NCBI RefSeq assembly: GCF_012489685.1
Contig: NC_080041.1
Span: forward strand, 29,377,780-29,441,779
DNA: 64,000 nt
Direction of reading: 5' to 3'
Source of the DNA: Lotus japonicus
Lineage: Eukaryota > Streptophyta > Magnoliopsida > Fabales > Fabaceae
The notes beneath the pieces were generated by a model. The model was given only the letters and a program-made list of their open reading frames with translations. It was not told the DNA's origin and did not search any database. The position numbers were made by a program, and so were the translations under genes. This document shows, in pieces, positions 1 through 11,327 of this stretch (positions are counted from its first letter, which is position 1; every line of letters begins with the position of its first letter).

Positions 1-1636
1 CCTAATGTCTTTGACCTCCATCATTAATCTGCGCACAACCTCCAAATATTTAGAGAGTTGCGGATCCTTCACTTGATATTCGCCCTGCACCTGCTTAACC
101 ACTAACTGCGAATCGCCTTTGATGAATAACTTTTGAACGCCTAGCTCAATAGCTAACCTTAAGCCGGCGATCAAAGCCTCATATTCGGATTGATTGTTGC
201 TCGCCTTGAACTCAAACTTTAGAGATTGCTCTATGATCATTTTATCTGGGCTTTCAATAGTTATTCCCGCCCCGCTTCCAGCATTGTTGGAGGATCCGTC
301 CACAGATAGGACCCATTCTCCCTGTATTTTCTCTCCTTCTGTGGGTGTTAATTCTGCCACAAAGTCGATCAAACTTTGAATTGTAACCTGGCCCCTTGGC
401 TCATATTGTATATCATATTCTGATAACTCAACTGACCAGCTGACCAACCGCCCTGATAAATCAGGCTTTTGAAGTACCTGCTTAGAGGAACATCAGTTTT
501 AACCTTGACTTGGAAACTTTGAAAATAAGGCCTGAGACGCCTTGCCGTTTTCAAAATTGCCAAAGCCGCCTTTTCAATTTTTTGGTACCGCAATTCCGCC
601 CCCTGCAAAGTGTGGCTCACGAAATATATAATTTTCTGCTTATTTCCTTCTTCCTGGAGCAACACCGTACTCACCGCCTTATCAGTGACCGCTAAGTAGA
701 GTATTAATGGAACGCCTGATGTTGGTTTGGAGAGTACTGGCAGTGTGGCTAAAGTTTCTTTCAACTTGGTAAAAGCTTGTTCGCATTCCTCTGTCCACTG
801 AAACTTTGAATTCTTTTTTAAGCATGTGAAGAATGGGGTTGCTTTGTCACCCGCCATTGGCAAAAAACGTGATAAGGCGGCCATCCGTCCTGTCAGACGT
901 TGAACCTCCTTTACACTTGTTGGGCTTTTCATCTCCAAGATCACCCTTCCCTTGTCTGGGTTCACTTCAATTCCTCTTGATGTTAACATAAAACCCAGGA
1001 ATTTTCCACCCTGGATCCCAAAAGAACACTTCTCAGGATTTAACTTCATTTGATATGTTCTTAATTGAGTAAATGCTTCCATAAGATCGCCTCCATGATC
1101 ACCAGCCTTGGCGGACTTTACGATCATGTCATCCACATATACCTCCATATTCCTGCCTACTTGTCTTGAGAAAATTTTGTCCATGAGCCGTTGATACCTA
1201 GCTCCTGCGTTCTTCAAACCAAAAGGCATTGTCTTGTAACAATAATTCGCCTGATTGGTCATAAATGCTGTACTTTCTTCATCCGATGGATGCATCATGA
1301 TTTGATTGTAGCCCGAGTAAGCATCCATGAGACTTAAGAGTTCATTCCCCGACGCTCCATCCACAAGCTTATCAACATTGGGAAGTGGATATGAATCTTT
1401 AGGACACACTTTGTTAAACCGCTGCCAATCTTTAGAAATTTATCCTTAATTTGCACTTGCTTGGTTTCTTCCAGAGGTTGTGGGCGGAAATCATCAGCAT
1501 CGTCTCTTGGATCCAAACTAAATCCCTCTTGTGGAAAGATTTCCGTGATTCTGTGACTTTCTTTGGCGGCCTTACGCCCATAGAGCGCCACACTTCTTAA
1601 ATAACACTCTCTTGCTGCACTTTGGTCCACATGCAA
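1..1636 (-). pseudogene. Ty3/gypsy (Tat-like) pol fragment: reverse transcriptase and RNase H, disrupted
   Basis: Minus-strand pol region that continues beyond the left edge. About 1409-485 encodes reverse transcriptase with the YVDD catalytic motif (near 1135) and the KTMPFGLKNAGA stretch. About 483-1 encodes the RNase H connection and RNase H (DGSSNNAGSGAG motif near 290). Two breaks are visible. Near 1430 the frame jumps straight from a protease-RT linker to the CPKDSYPLP stretch of RT, so the linker and the N-terminal RT are deleted. Near 483 a one-base deletion shifts the frame, and the family-like residues LVSWSVELSEYDIQYEPRG resume in another frame. An in-frame TGA at 1655-1657 separates it from gag-protease. 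Together these make it a non-autonomous relic. Family placement rests on RT/RNase H residues and on the primer-binding site of the same element. Confidence 0.85.
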
Positions 1637-1654
1637 TACCCCAACCTTTCCATT

Positions 1655-3730
1655 TCAGGCTGGATATTTAACAGTCAAATGAGCAGTTGAAATGACCGCA
1701 CATAGCTTGTTGAGGGTGTCTCGCCCCAAGAGTACATTGTAATTGGCTCTGCACGCCAAGACTAAGTACTTCACTTGAAATTTCTTTACAAACTCTCCTT
1801 CGCCAAAGGCAGTTGGTATTTCCACATATCCCCGAACAGTGACACGATCCCCTGTAAATCCTACCAAGGTTCCTTTATACGGCCTCAAGTCTGATTCTTT
1901 TAACCCCAGGCGATCAAAGGCATCTCCATAAATGATATCCGCCGAAGATCCCTGGTCTAGAAATACTTTCTTCGTCACATAATTGTTAACCCTGATTGTT
2001 ACCACAATTGGATCGTTGTCATGGGGGATCATATGCACAAAGTCCTGAGGGGTAAATATGATAGGGGAGTGATTCACCCAACACTCGCTTTCGTTCGCCT
2101 CATGTACTGAGTGTACTGCCGCCACATAGCGTTTTCTAGCCCTACTTGAAAGTGCACCCCCGCCGAATCCTCCTGCAATAGATGAACATTCCCCAACAGG
2201 ATCGCCCAACTCCTCAACTATCTCCTTGCCTTTGCCTTTGTCCCCTTGGGTGATCTTAGCGACCTCTGGCGTTGCTGTGTCTTTAACAAAGTTTGCCAAA
2301 TGGCCAGCCTTAATCAAACGATCAATTTCCCGCCTTAAGTTCCAACAATTATCTGTCGTATGCCCCAACGCTTTGTGGTACTCGCACCATCTATTGGTAT
2401 CCACATTAGCTGGCGGCCGCCGTGGTGGTGGCGGATACTGCACAACGTTTGTCTGCCCAACTGCCCTTAAAATGGTACTTAAGGGTGCATTCAACTTAGT
2501 GAGTGGCGTTGGGGTTGGCGGAGCACCATGCTGACTAGTTGCGGTTGCAGTGGGACCTTGGGAATTTCTGTGCCATGTATTTTGAAATCCGGGTTTGGAG
2601 TTTTGATATGGTCCCGGTCTTGGTATACGGGGGGTTTGCGCTACCCTGGTTTCCTTCCCCGCCTTGGGTTTCTCCTGAGAAACACCGCCAGATTGAGACT
2701 GCTTGCGTCCTTCCTCTCTTTCTTGTTTCTTCTGATCATCTTGCTCAATTAATATGAATTCCTGAACACGGGCACGAAGGTCCATCATGTCTTTTGCTGG
2801 CCGCCTCGTTAAGTCCCGATTCAAATCACCCGCCCTGAGGCCATTTTTGAAAGACGCCAAACATACGTCCAGATTGTCCTCCTCCAACTGAACTGCCATC
2901 TTACTGAAGCGTGCCATGTAGGTTTTTAACTTCTCGCCTGGCTGCTGGTGTATGCTGATAAGATCAAACATCGTTGCCTTTGTGGTTTTATTGGCGGAGA
3001 ATTGAGTTAAAAATTTCGTGGACAAATCAGTAAAATTGTCAATGGAGAAGGGCGGTTGGCGGATAAACCATTGCATCGCCATCCCCTTGAACGTTGATGG
3101 TAACAACCTACACTTCACCTCATCTGTTGCTCCTCCAATAACCATTTTTGTGTTAAAGTAACGCAAGTGTTCCATGGGGTCAGAGTCGCCTGAAAAGGCG
3201 TCCAACGCCATCGTTTGCAGATGCTTGGGTATGCCCACCCTTGTGATGGCGGGAACAAAAGGCTGGAATTCAACAACGTCCTCGGCCTCGAGCCGTTGTT
3301 CTTGCTTATAGTCTTGTCGCTGAGTTAAATACTGCACCTGGGCTTGCAACTGCTCGTTCTGGCTTTGTACTTTTTGCAAAGTGTCTAACATTTGTTGCAA
3401 GGCCGCCGGAGTGATTCCCGTCACCACCTCTGGTGCTTTTCTCGGAACGCTGGTTTTGAGGTCATCCAGATTTACATATTCAAGCGGCGCTGATCGTCGC
3501 CTGACTCCTGGATCTGATCTAGCTATCAGATCTGAAGGTCTCCCCGGAGCTGCATTCACCAACGACACCGGTGACTGCGCCACTGAGCGAACCCCCTCCG
3601 AAGAAGCCTCCTGCTCCGGCTCTTGAGGTACTTCTCGGTTGTTATATCGTCCACCGCCGCGGCCGCCGTGACGACCACCACCCCTCCGGCGATGATCTCG
3701 GCGGCCCACGCCACACGAACGGGTTTCCAT
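1655..3730 (-). CDS. Ty3/gypsy (Tat-like) Gag plus aspartic protease
   Basis: A 691-residue frame. The N-terminus is Arg/Gly-rich, followed by a coiled-coil-like Gln-rich stretch and a retrotransposon Gag domain (region around AMQWFIRQPPFSIDNF). Next comes a zinc-knuckle-like CX2HX4HX4C motif (CEYHKALGHTTDNC), in which the second Cys of a classical CCHC is His. The C-terminus is a retropepsin-like domain with DQGSSADI as its active-site variant. The frame would build the virus-like particle and process the polyprotein. It ends at a TGA where pol would normally continue, so in this copy pol is not translated without readthrough. It lies just downstream (minus sense) of the primer-binding site and LTR. 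Confidence 0.87.
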   Translation of the reverse strand: METRSCGVGRRDHRRRGGGRHGGRGGGRYNNREVPQEPEQEASSEGVRSVAQSPVSLVNAAPGRPSDLIARSDPGVRRRSAPLEYVNLDDLKTSVPRKAPEVVTGITPAALQQMLDTLQKVQSQNEQLQAQVQYLTQRQDYKQEQRLEAEDVVEFQPFVPAITRVGIPKHLQTMALDAFSGDSDPMEHLRYFNTKMVIGGATDEVKCRLLPSTFKGMAMQWFIRQPPFSIDNFTDLSTKFLTQFSANKTTKATMFDLISIHQQPGEKLKTYMARFSKMAVQLEEDNLDVCLASFKNGLRAGDLNRDLTRRPAKDMMDLRARVQEFILIEQDDQKKQEREEGRKQSQSGGVSQEKPKAGKETRVAQTPRIPRPGPYQNSKPGFQNTWHRNSQGPTATATSQHGAPPTPTPLTKLNAPLSTILRAVGQTNVVQYPPPPRRPPANVDTNRWCEYHKALGHTTDNCWNLRREIDRLIKAGHLANFVKDTATPEVAKITQGDKGKGKEIVEELGDPVGECSSIAGGFGGGALSSRARKRYVAAVHSVHEANESECWVNHSPIIFTPQDFVHMIPHDNDPIVVTIRVNNYVTKKVFLDQGSSADIIYGDAFDRLGLKESDLRPYKGTLVGFTGDRVTVRGYVEIPTAFGEGEFVKKFQVKYLVLACRANYNVLLGRDTLNKLCAVISTAHLTVKYPA

Positions 3731-3777
3731 GGATCTTAAAGCTCACCGTCTACGTCAAGTTGTAGATCGAGGTAAGA

Positions 3778-3793
3778 CCCACAGACGGCGCCA
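3778..3793 (-). other. Primer-binding site of the gypsy element
   Basis: Read on the minus strand this is TGGCGCCGTCTGTGGG, beginning with the TGG that pairs with a tRNA 3' CCA. It lies one base inside the LTR end and about 50 bases before the Gag start. The TGGCGCC start is frequent in Tat/Athila-type plant elements. Confidence 0.7.
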
Positions 3794-3794
3794 A

Positions 3795-4256
3795 TGTTCT
3801 GTACTAGGGAGATCTGACGTAGAAGACTGGCAGAAAGTAAACCCTAGCAGAGTACTAAAAATATCATAAAAGGAATATTCTCATTAAATGTTCAAAATGT
3901 ACTTTTTACAAGGTGTTGACCTCTCCTTTTATAGAGGGAATGATCATGATGTGGACTTTTGCTGTACTTGGGCCTGACAACCGGGGTCCAAGCCTTTATA
4001 CATATGAGACAAATCTAAAGGAATCTTCCAGCTGGCGTGTGGGCCTGTCTAAAGGGTGGGCGGGATTCAGTGTTATTCTGTGAATCCCGCCAAGACTGAC
4101 TTTCGTTCCTGGTTGCTCATTTTGGGCGGGCATAAGCATCCCTTATGTCCCGCCCAGTCCAGTTTCCTTAAGCATGTCATATGGCCTTATGTTTGAATAC
4201 AAAAGTCTCTTAACAGCCGATTATACACACGGGTGATTATTCTTCTTGCCTATACA
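3795..4256 (-). repeat. 5' LTR of the gypsy element (about 462 bp)
   Basis: Bounded by TG and CA in minus orientation: it starts TGTATAGG at 4256 and ends AGAACA at 3795, directly next to the primer-binding site. A TATA box (CTATAAAAG, plus-strand 3926-3934) lies inside. The partner LTR would be left of the window, so the target duplication cannot be checked. The outer boundary at 4256 is inferred from the TG rule only. Confidence 0.65.
3926..3934 (-). promoter_or_regulatory. TATA box within the gypsy LTR
   Basis: The minus-strand sequence CTATAAAAG sits mid-LTR, in the position expected for the element's RNA polymerase II promoter. Confidence 0.5.
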
Positions 4257-5147
4257 GGATGAATTTTTGGGAAACAAAAAACGGTTAAATTTAATGATTT
4301 TTATGTCTCAAATATTTTGGGATCCAACTTTTCTGCCAGTATTATAAACACAAGGCTACATATTTTTATTTATTTTCTGAATTGATAAAAGGTTAGAGCT
4401 GTACATGATGATAACAGTTTCAGCTATGCAATATGTGAAATTCTGGTCATACTAATCAGGGCCATTATTCTTGGCAGCCTACTCAATATTAGTTACAACA
4501 ATAAAAGCAACTATATCCTTATCTCACTAGCTAGATACAGGTGGCTACTTGGATCAAACTATGGCACTTAGTCCAAATGACCAAGCATAGATCACTTACC
4601 TCTGAATCTCGCTTAATGGTCTAGCCTTTAGTTTGGTTTCTATCTAACTTTAACCATTGTACTATTCTTCTTTGATTTACCCTCCTTTACCAATACTTCT
4701 GAGTTCTGAGTATTCTCCTGTTAAGGACAGAATATTAAGGAATAGTTATACAAACTCTGGATGTTCGTGAGTCAGTCCTCTCCCACTAAAACACACAACT
4801 TCTGAATGAAACAAATGAACAAACACACCCCCTATTCAATAACCACCCCTAGACAGTTACAAACAGACACAACTAACCCAATTTAAATTAAAACAACCCT
4901 AACAGCTACTGCTGGGTGCAACGGCTATCGAAGGCACAAGGCACAGTTCAAGCGCACTGCTCACACAGCCCCTATCATCTCCACAAAAGCTCCAATCATC
5001 TAAGACAACAATCTTCATATTTTCTATGGGAGTTACCCTAACATTGTAACAATTTCATAATTAATCGTATTTGGTATTGGTGTACTGCTGTACTTTAACA
5101 AATATTTTCCCCCTAGTGTATAAATTTTTTTCATGTTTCCTTTCTAG
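4257..5147. other. Non-coding stretch between gypsy LTR and first visible PDI exon
   Basis: AT-rich sequence without a supportable exon. It ends in a pyrimidine-rich acceptor (TTTCTAG) for the PDI exon at 5148, so it is most simply the 3' part of a PDI intron that now contains the gypsy element. Confidence 0.5.
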
Positions 5148-6698
5148 GTGTGGCCACTGTAAGAAGCTTGCTCCAGAGGTAGTTCTCTTTTCCTTTTGTT
5201 TCAGGATTTCTATTAAGTTCACCAGGTAATCTCGTATGATTACGAGAATACTAATTTTCTATAAGTTTTGCTCCTGCAGTATGAAAAAGCTGCTTCTATC
5301 TTGAGTAATCATGATCCTCCAATTCTTTTGGCTAAAGTTGATGCCAATGAGGAGAAGAACAGAGGACTTGCAAAGGAATTTGACATTAAGGGATTTCCGA
5401 CAATCAAAATTCTGCGAAATGGGGGTAAGGTTATTCAAGAATACAAAGGTCCCCGTGAAGCATATGGTATTGTTGACTATTTGAAGAAGCTAAGTGGTCC
5501 TGCATCAACTGAAATTAAATCTGTTGATGATGCTAGTGGTTTTGTAGGTGAAAATAAAGTTGTTATTGTGAGAAATCTTCCATTGTGATTTTGATTTATT
5601 TCTTATATGCATTGGCTGATTATCATACTATACTATATTTTTTCAGGTTGGTGTTTTCCCAAAATTTGATGGGCAAGAGTTTGAGAACTTCACCGCATTG
5701 GCAGAGAAATTGCGTTCTGATTATGATTTTGGTCACACCTTGGATGCCAGACATCTTCCACGGGGAGAATCATCAGTGAATGGGTCCATGGTTAGATTGT
5801 TCAAGCCATTTGATGAGCTATTTGTTGACTTCCAAGTAAGTGTTGATTTCTGCACTGCAGATATATAATTGTTTTGTGTAATTTAATGTGTTTGTTTTGT
5901 TTAATTGTGTATATTGTCTCATACTTGTAGGATTTCCATGTGGAAGCTTTAGAGAAATTTGTGGAAGAATCTAGTGTTCCCATTGTGACTGTCTTTAACA
6001 ATGACCCAAGCAATCACCCTTATGTTGTCAAATTCTTTAACAGTCCTCATGTAAAGGTAACGTGCTATCTAACGCAATTTTGTTCTTTCAATATTAAGCT
6101 GGAGGATTTGTATTGTCTCTGGCTCTCTGCATTTATATTTGTTACTAATTACCCGCTTCTATTACTATCATCCTTGTAGGTCACCTATTTTTCATAATTT
6201 GCATGTTTTACCTTCACTTTATATTCCAAAATGATTGTTTTCTTTTGATTTTGTTCCTCTCACCTCTATGTTAAATGATATGTACTTTATTATTTGAATA
6301 TGCCAACATTATAAATTAAGTAAAATCCAAAGTTTTAAAAAAAGGAATGGTTCTCGGTCTATTCTGCTATTCCACCTATTGAATCATTATTTGCTTTTGA
6401 TAAAAGCTTAGTCTCCAAAGGTTTTGTCATTCCCCTTGCTTCTTGATTATTGGTAATATCAGAATACTGCAATGGAGCATTTCTAATAAGATATTTTTTT
6501 CTTGAATATCAACCCAGTTCCTATTGGATTAGGCTCTTGATTTGTTTGTTCTATGAATATATTCATGTATATATGACTTTATTAAAAAATTGGCTTTAGT
6601 ACATGACCTTTTGTGAGATGACTTATCAAACTTACTTGTTAGAATTCTATATCATTGACATTGTTTTTCTCTCTCTTTCACCCCTTCATTTATTTGAA

Positions 6699-6892
6699 GA
6701 GTTTAATGGATATGCACTTTCAGTGTAAAACAGTTTTACACTAACAACCAATCACAACATGCCACATAGGAGGAATAGTAAATATCATTTTAAATTCTAA
6801 TTAAAACAAAGATATATTTTATGATGTGGCGGAATTCAATTGGGCGTCTGTGTAAAAAAAGTTTACACTGACGGTGTATTTCCATTAAACTC
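6699..6892. mobile_element. MULE-type MITE (194 bp) in a PDI intron
   Basis: The terminal inverted repeats are GAGTTTAATGG at the left and CCATTAAACTC at the right, with further pairing just inside (GTGTAAA / TTTACAC). The 9-bp duplication TTATTTGAA lies on both sides (6690-6698 and 6893-6901). A 9-bp duplication with TIRs beginning in G is typical of Mutator-like elements. There is no coding capacity. Confidence 0.8.
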
Positions 6893-7854
6893 TTATTTGA
6901 ATACTCTTATTGCTTTACAATTAATAATCAATTTTTTTTGCAATATTTCAGTTGACATCATTACATTACCGATGTATCATATATTTATTCCGATTTTCTA
7001 TTTCACTAGTTCCTTATCTGGACAATTTTGACTACTTCTATAGAGGCCGAGTTCTAATTTAAGATTTTGAAATTGTTAGGCATTGCTATTCATTAACTTA
7101 ACTTATGGCACTGCTGATATTCTCAAACTAAAATACCATGAAACTGCTGAGCAATATAGGCAAGAGGGCATAAGCTTTCTAGTTGGAGATGTTGAGGCTA
7201 GTCAAGGTGCATTCCAGGTTTGCATCAAAATAGAATCCATTCTTTTTCTTTAGTTATCATTGTTATTCATTGCATAATAATATTTGATATTTGACATTAT
7301 GAATATGGCTTATCCTGACAGTATTTTGGCCTTAAGGAAGACCAAGTGCCTCTAATTATCATTCAAGAAAACGATGGGAAGAAATTTTTTAAATCCAATC
7401 TGGAACCTGATCACATTTCAACTTGGTTGAAGGCATATAAGGTGATGCTTATTTTGATATGTAACTTCAGCCTTTTACTTGATGGAATTTGGTATCTGTA
7501 TTTTTAGTTGGGATATATAGTTTTTGTAATATTTCTTGTATTAAAATTTTAAAGTAACTATATTCCTGCTGTAGATGGATTTTGTATCTTTTACTCAAAC
7601 TAAGTCCCTGTATAATTTTAGGATGGAAATATTGAACCATATCAAAAGTCTGAACCTATCCCTGAAGTTAACAACGAACCTGTTAAAGTGGTAGTTGCAG
7701 ACAGTCTTGGACGACATAGTTTTCAACTCAGGGGAAAATGGTATATTTTATTTCTTCTTCTCTTTGGTTTTATTCCAGCAATTATCTGATTGATCTTAGC
7801 TTTTGGCATATTCAATTATCTTTACTTGTCGGGAACGAGCACTATACTATGCAC

Positions 7855-8424
7855 TAGGGGTGAAAGCGGGTATGGTCCGATCCGTGAATCTGATCAAATC
7901 GATCCGAACCGAACACATTATGGTGGCTTGGATTGGATCATTGGTTCGGTTCAGATTTTTTTACTGAATACGATCACCAATGATTCGGGTATCGGATTTG
8001 GGGATTGAAAAACCGATCAATCCGAACAAACCCAATGAATTAATAATTTTTTTACATTAAGCTCAAACACTTTCAGCCCATTACATTACATATTTATATT
8101 GGTATTAGAGATATTAGTTTTATTTAGATTATATGGATTATGTATTTATCGAATGTTCTGTTCTTTAAAAATGTTGGATTTTTCTATACTTTTTATAATT
8201 TTTCACATTTTTAGAATAATTTTCGTGCATATTTTCAATTAATTTTTTTTTCATTTCAAATCCAATCATCCGAACCGAACCAATCCGATTGAGATCGGGT
8301 TGGTTTGGTTCGAGTTTAGAAGTAAAAATCATGAAATCCGAACCAACCCAAACCAAACATGTTTGATTGGTTCGAACATTTAAACACCCTAAATCCGAAC
8401 CAATCTGATCCGATTACACCCCTA
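7855..8424. mobile_element. hAT-type non-autonomous element (570 bp) in a PDI intron
   Basis: The ends are TAGGGGTG and CACCCCTA, flanked by the exact 8-bp duplication CTATGCAC (7847-7854 and 8425-8432). The inner part is rich in CCGAACC / GGTTCGG repeats facing each other. An 8-bp duplication with TAGGG-type TIRs is the hAT signature. No transposase is present. Confidence 0.88.
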
Positions 8425-8743
8425 CTATGCACCGGCACCGACATAATTGATCACATAATGAATCTCTCTTGCTTGTCAGTAAAAATCCTTTCATCTAAAA
8501 GTTGAAGTACTCTTGACTTTATGAATTTGGATTTGATTGTGACTTGCAATATTTCTTGTTTATGCAATTTGTTGAATATGACTCTCCTATAGATTTCTAT
8601 GACTTTAAGAACTGATAATTTATAATTCGGTCTCTATGCAGAACTTGACAAAATATTGTATCTATTCCTTTACAAAAGATGAATGGCTCAGTGTCATATA
8701 GTTCTGTTATATTTCCTTCTTAGTTATTTTCTAATACATGTCG

Positions 8744-8778
8744 ATGTATGTGTGTGTGTGTGTGTATATATATATATT
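8744..8778. repeat. TG/TA microsatellite
   Basis: A run of alternating TG followed by TA dinucleotides inside the last large PDI intron. Confidence 0.85.
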
Positions 8779-9991
8779 TATGTGTGTGACTGTGATTATA
8801 TGTAGCCTTAATATTACACATCTAGTTAAGACTTATGTATTAACTGTTGAGGATTTGAGATTGAATTTATTAACTATTAACACAAATACCTTGCAGTTCT
8901 GCTAGAGTTTTATGCTCCTTGGTGTGGTCATTGCAAAAAGTTGGCTCCAATATTGGAGGAAGTTGCTGTTTCATATCAAAGTAATCCTGATGTTCTTATC
9001 GCAAAGCTGGTAAGAACCCGATTCCCGAAGGTTTTAAGATTTCAAGATTATGTGTATATTTAGTTTAATTAGGAGTAAGCTGCTTGATAACAGCACAATG
9101 CAAGAGCATATGATACAGTATTAATCACAAAACAACAACTGTGATTATATGTAATGATTTTAGAGAATTACACATCAAATGTCATATTTTCATTATCTTT
9201 TACTTCCATCTTTTTCACTAAATTGCTCTCACTTGTTTTGTGTTACTTTCCAGGATGCAACTGCCAATGATATCCCAAGCGAGACCTTTGATGTACAAGG
9301 TTATCCAACTCTGTACTTCAAGTCAGCAAGTGGAAAAATATCAAAGTATGATGGAAATAGAACGAAGGAAGACATCATCGATTTCATTGAGAAGAACAGG
9401 GATAAAATGGATCAGAAAGAACAAGTAAAAGATGAGCTTTGAAAAGGTAGATATCTGTATTTCATTAGTTCAGATGAGATGTACATTCTTATTTGTTAAA
9501 ACCAACTATGAAATATGTCTTCCACAATTCCGTACTCATGTTTTGATTTAGTTGTCTTTCCTTTCCAGGAATACAGATATTCCATTCTTAGGATGTAGAC
9601 ACACTAAGTTATATGCAGGACCTACATGTTTTGTAACCTAGAATTAGAAATCTTGGTGAGTTAATTTGCCTCTCTTTTTATCCTTTCAGTTTTGTTTTCA
9701 TTTAGACGATTTTCTGAGTAAAATGGGAGTATTTTTTCCTTGGCACAGAATAAATTGATACCAAAAATTTGTGGCGGTAAAAAAATCCTTTGATCCTTGT
9801 GTGATTAGTAGTTGTGTTTAAATTCTATATCTTTATGCATCCTTTTTCTTAGTAGTCAAGATATCCTTTTCTTTGGTTGGATTGGTCAAGATATGTATCC
9901 GTTGAAAAGTTTTACATTGTCTAGACAAGACTAAATAAGTGTTTATAAATTGCATAGCAACCTTCATTTCTAAGCTAGTTTTTGCGGCAGG

Positions 9992-10327
9992 TATGTTTGG
10001 TTCAATGAGATATTTAATCGAGGCGGAAGAGAGAGATTTTAATTCTTATTATCTTTGGTTAAGAGGATGAAATGATAGAGGAGGTGAGGGGGAAATAACC
10101 CCTTTCATGTTTGGCTAATTTGGGGGGGGGGGGGGCGGGGGTTAATACAAATATTTTAGTTACCTATACTTTTAAAAGATTATAAATCCCATTAAGGGTA
10201 TTTTTATCTAATGCAATATTTTATCTCGCAATTCCCCCCACTTTTAGAGGGGAGACAAAATGAGTAATGAGAGGTTTTGAACCCCTCCATTCCCCTCTCA
10301 TACCCTCCTAAAAATTGAACCAAACAT
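9992..10327. mobile_element. Inverted-repeat (MITE-like) unit
   Basis: TATGTTTGGTTCAA at 9992-10005 is matched by the inverted copy TTGAACCAAACAT at 10315-10327. Between them are facing purine and pyrimidine tracts (GGAGGTGAGGG versus CCCCTCCATTCCCC) and a G homopolymer near 10125. No clear target duplication was found, so the class is unassigned. Confidence 0.5.
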
Positions 10328-10596
10328 GATAAGTTTTAAAAAGGAAAAATATCCTCCCCTCCCACCAAACACTGTGGTAGAGTTACACGTAATCCAAATT
10401 TAAGATTATTATTTTGACAAATAAACTAATTTAAATTTACAATCCCAAAAAGAGCACAATAGGCCCAATGATGTTGTTATATAAAACAATTATCTGATAC
10501 AAATAGAAACACATTAAAAGGATGAAAAATGAAACTTATAAGGCTCTATTCAAGCAAGGAGCTTAAAATATATTACACGATATCCCTCTTCTTACA

Positions 10597-10784
10597 CCAA
10601 GTGAGTTGGTGTAGTGGTTTAGCACTTCATCCTTTAAGCAAGTGGTTGGGGGTTCGAATCACAACTCTTGCGAATAGAAAAAACTCCTTGACCAGCCCTC
10701 TACCGCTTAGTGCGCTGACCGTGGGGCGAGGGATTAGTCTCACGGCTGTCGGCTATGGGGATACCTTGGTCAAGACAAAAAAAA
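10597..10784 (+). mobile_element. tRNA-derived SINE with 17-bp target duplication
   Basis: The 5' region holds an A-box-like TGGTGTAGTGG (about 10608) and a B-box GGTTCGAATC (about 10650), the two internal RNA polymerase III promoter elements. The unit ends in an A-rich tail. ATATCCCTCTTCTTACA flanks it exactly (10580-10596 and 10785-10801). This structure is diagnostic of a SINE copied by target-primed reverse transcription. Confidence 0.9.
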
Positions 10785-10801
10785 ATATCCCTCTTCTTAC
10801 A

Positions 10802-11327
10802 ACTGGCAGTTCCCTTGTTGAAGCAAATACTCTCCCTTCGGACTTTCTCTAAACTCTTCATTAACATCACCATTTTCTAAGTCAGCAATTTTCTCCTCAG
10901 ATTAATATTAAGCCTCTTGTTGCCCATTACATATCAGGGTTTGATTTTGGGGGTATGATATGGTGTTTTAGATTTTGAGGAAGAGGGTTAGGGATGGGTT
11001 GTAGGAAGAATGTTAGGGGGTTTTGATTTCATTCTTTTCGACTTTCTGGGCTTGTTCATGATTTTTCTGGGTTTCTCGTTGTTGTTCTAAAGGATTACAA
11101 GTCTGGGCTTTGTTCATGCTTAGGGATGGGTTGAAAATGAAGGTGGTGAAGATGATGAGGATGAAGGTAATGAAGATGTTGAAAGATTCTGAATTTTTAA
11201 TTTTTTAAAATTATTTATGGGTTTTTTAAGTGATAGGTGAAGGTGATGTTGGGGACGAAGGTTGGAGATTCCGAATTTAAAAATAATAATAATTTTTTTA
11301 TTATTTTGATTTCACTACACATATGAA
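10802..11327. other. Non-coding spacer
   Basis: Low-complexity G- and T-rich sequence. I see no gene or clear element. Confidence 0.5.

Larger units (their letters stand above)
5148..9442 (+). pseudogene. PDI: Protein disulfide isomerase (PDIL1-type), first exon missing from window, one frameshift
   Basis: ER thiol-disulfide oxidoreductase and chaperone with a-b-b'-a' thioredoxin folds. Exons: 5148-5178, 5280-5567, 5647-5835, 5931-6056, 7080-7217, 7322-7441, 7622-7740, 8897-9009, 9254-9442. The first exon carries [10 protein letters not shown] of domain a; the Trp before it is split across the junction. The 8897 exon carries the second WCGHCKK site. The last exon ends in the ER-retention signal KDEL. 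The exon for signal peptide and domain-a start is not in the window; the upstream sequence is a gypsy element. In exon 7622-7740 one extra G at 7709/7710 shifts the frame: family-like residues [10 protein letters not shown] are readable only in the +1 frame, and the next junction's phase fits only without that base. A sequencing error or an active allele with a distant first exon remain possible. A 3'-UTR intron (about 9447-9569) is likely. Confidence 0.85.

Noticed and set aside
10640..10665. Possible tRNA gene (GGTTCGAATC)
   Set aside because: Only the internal promoter boxes are tRNA-like; no cloverleaf could be formed, and the A-tail and 17-bp duplication show a SINE.
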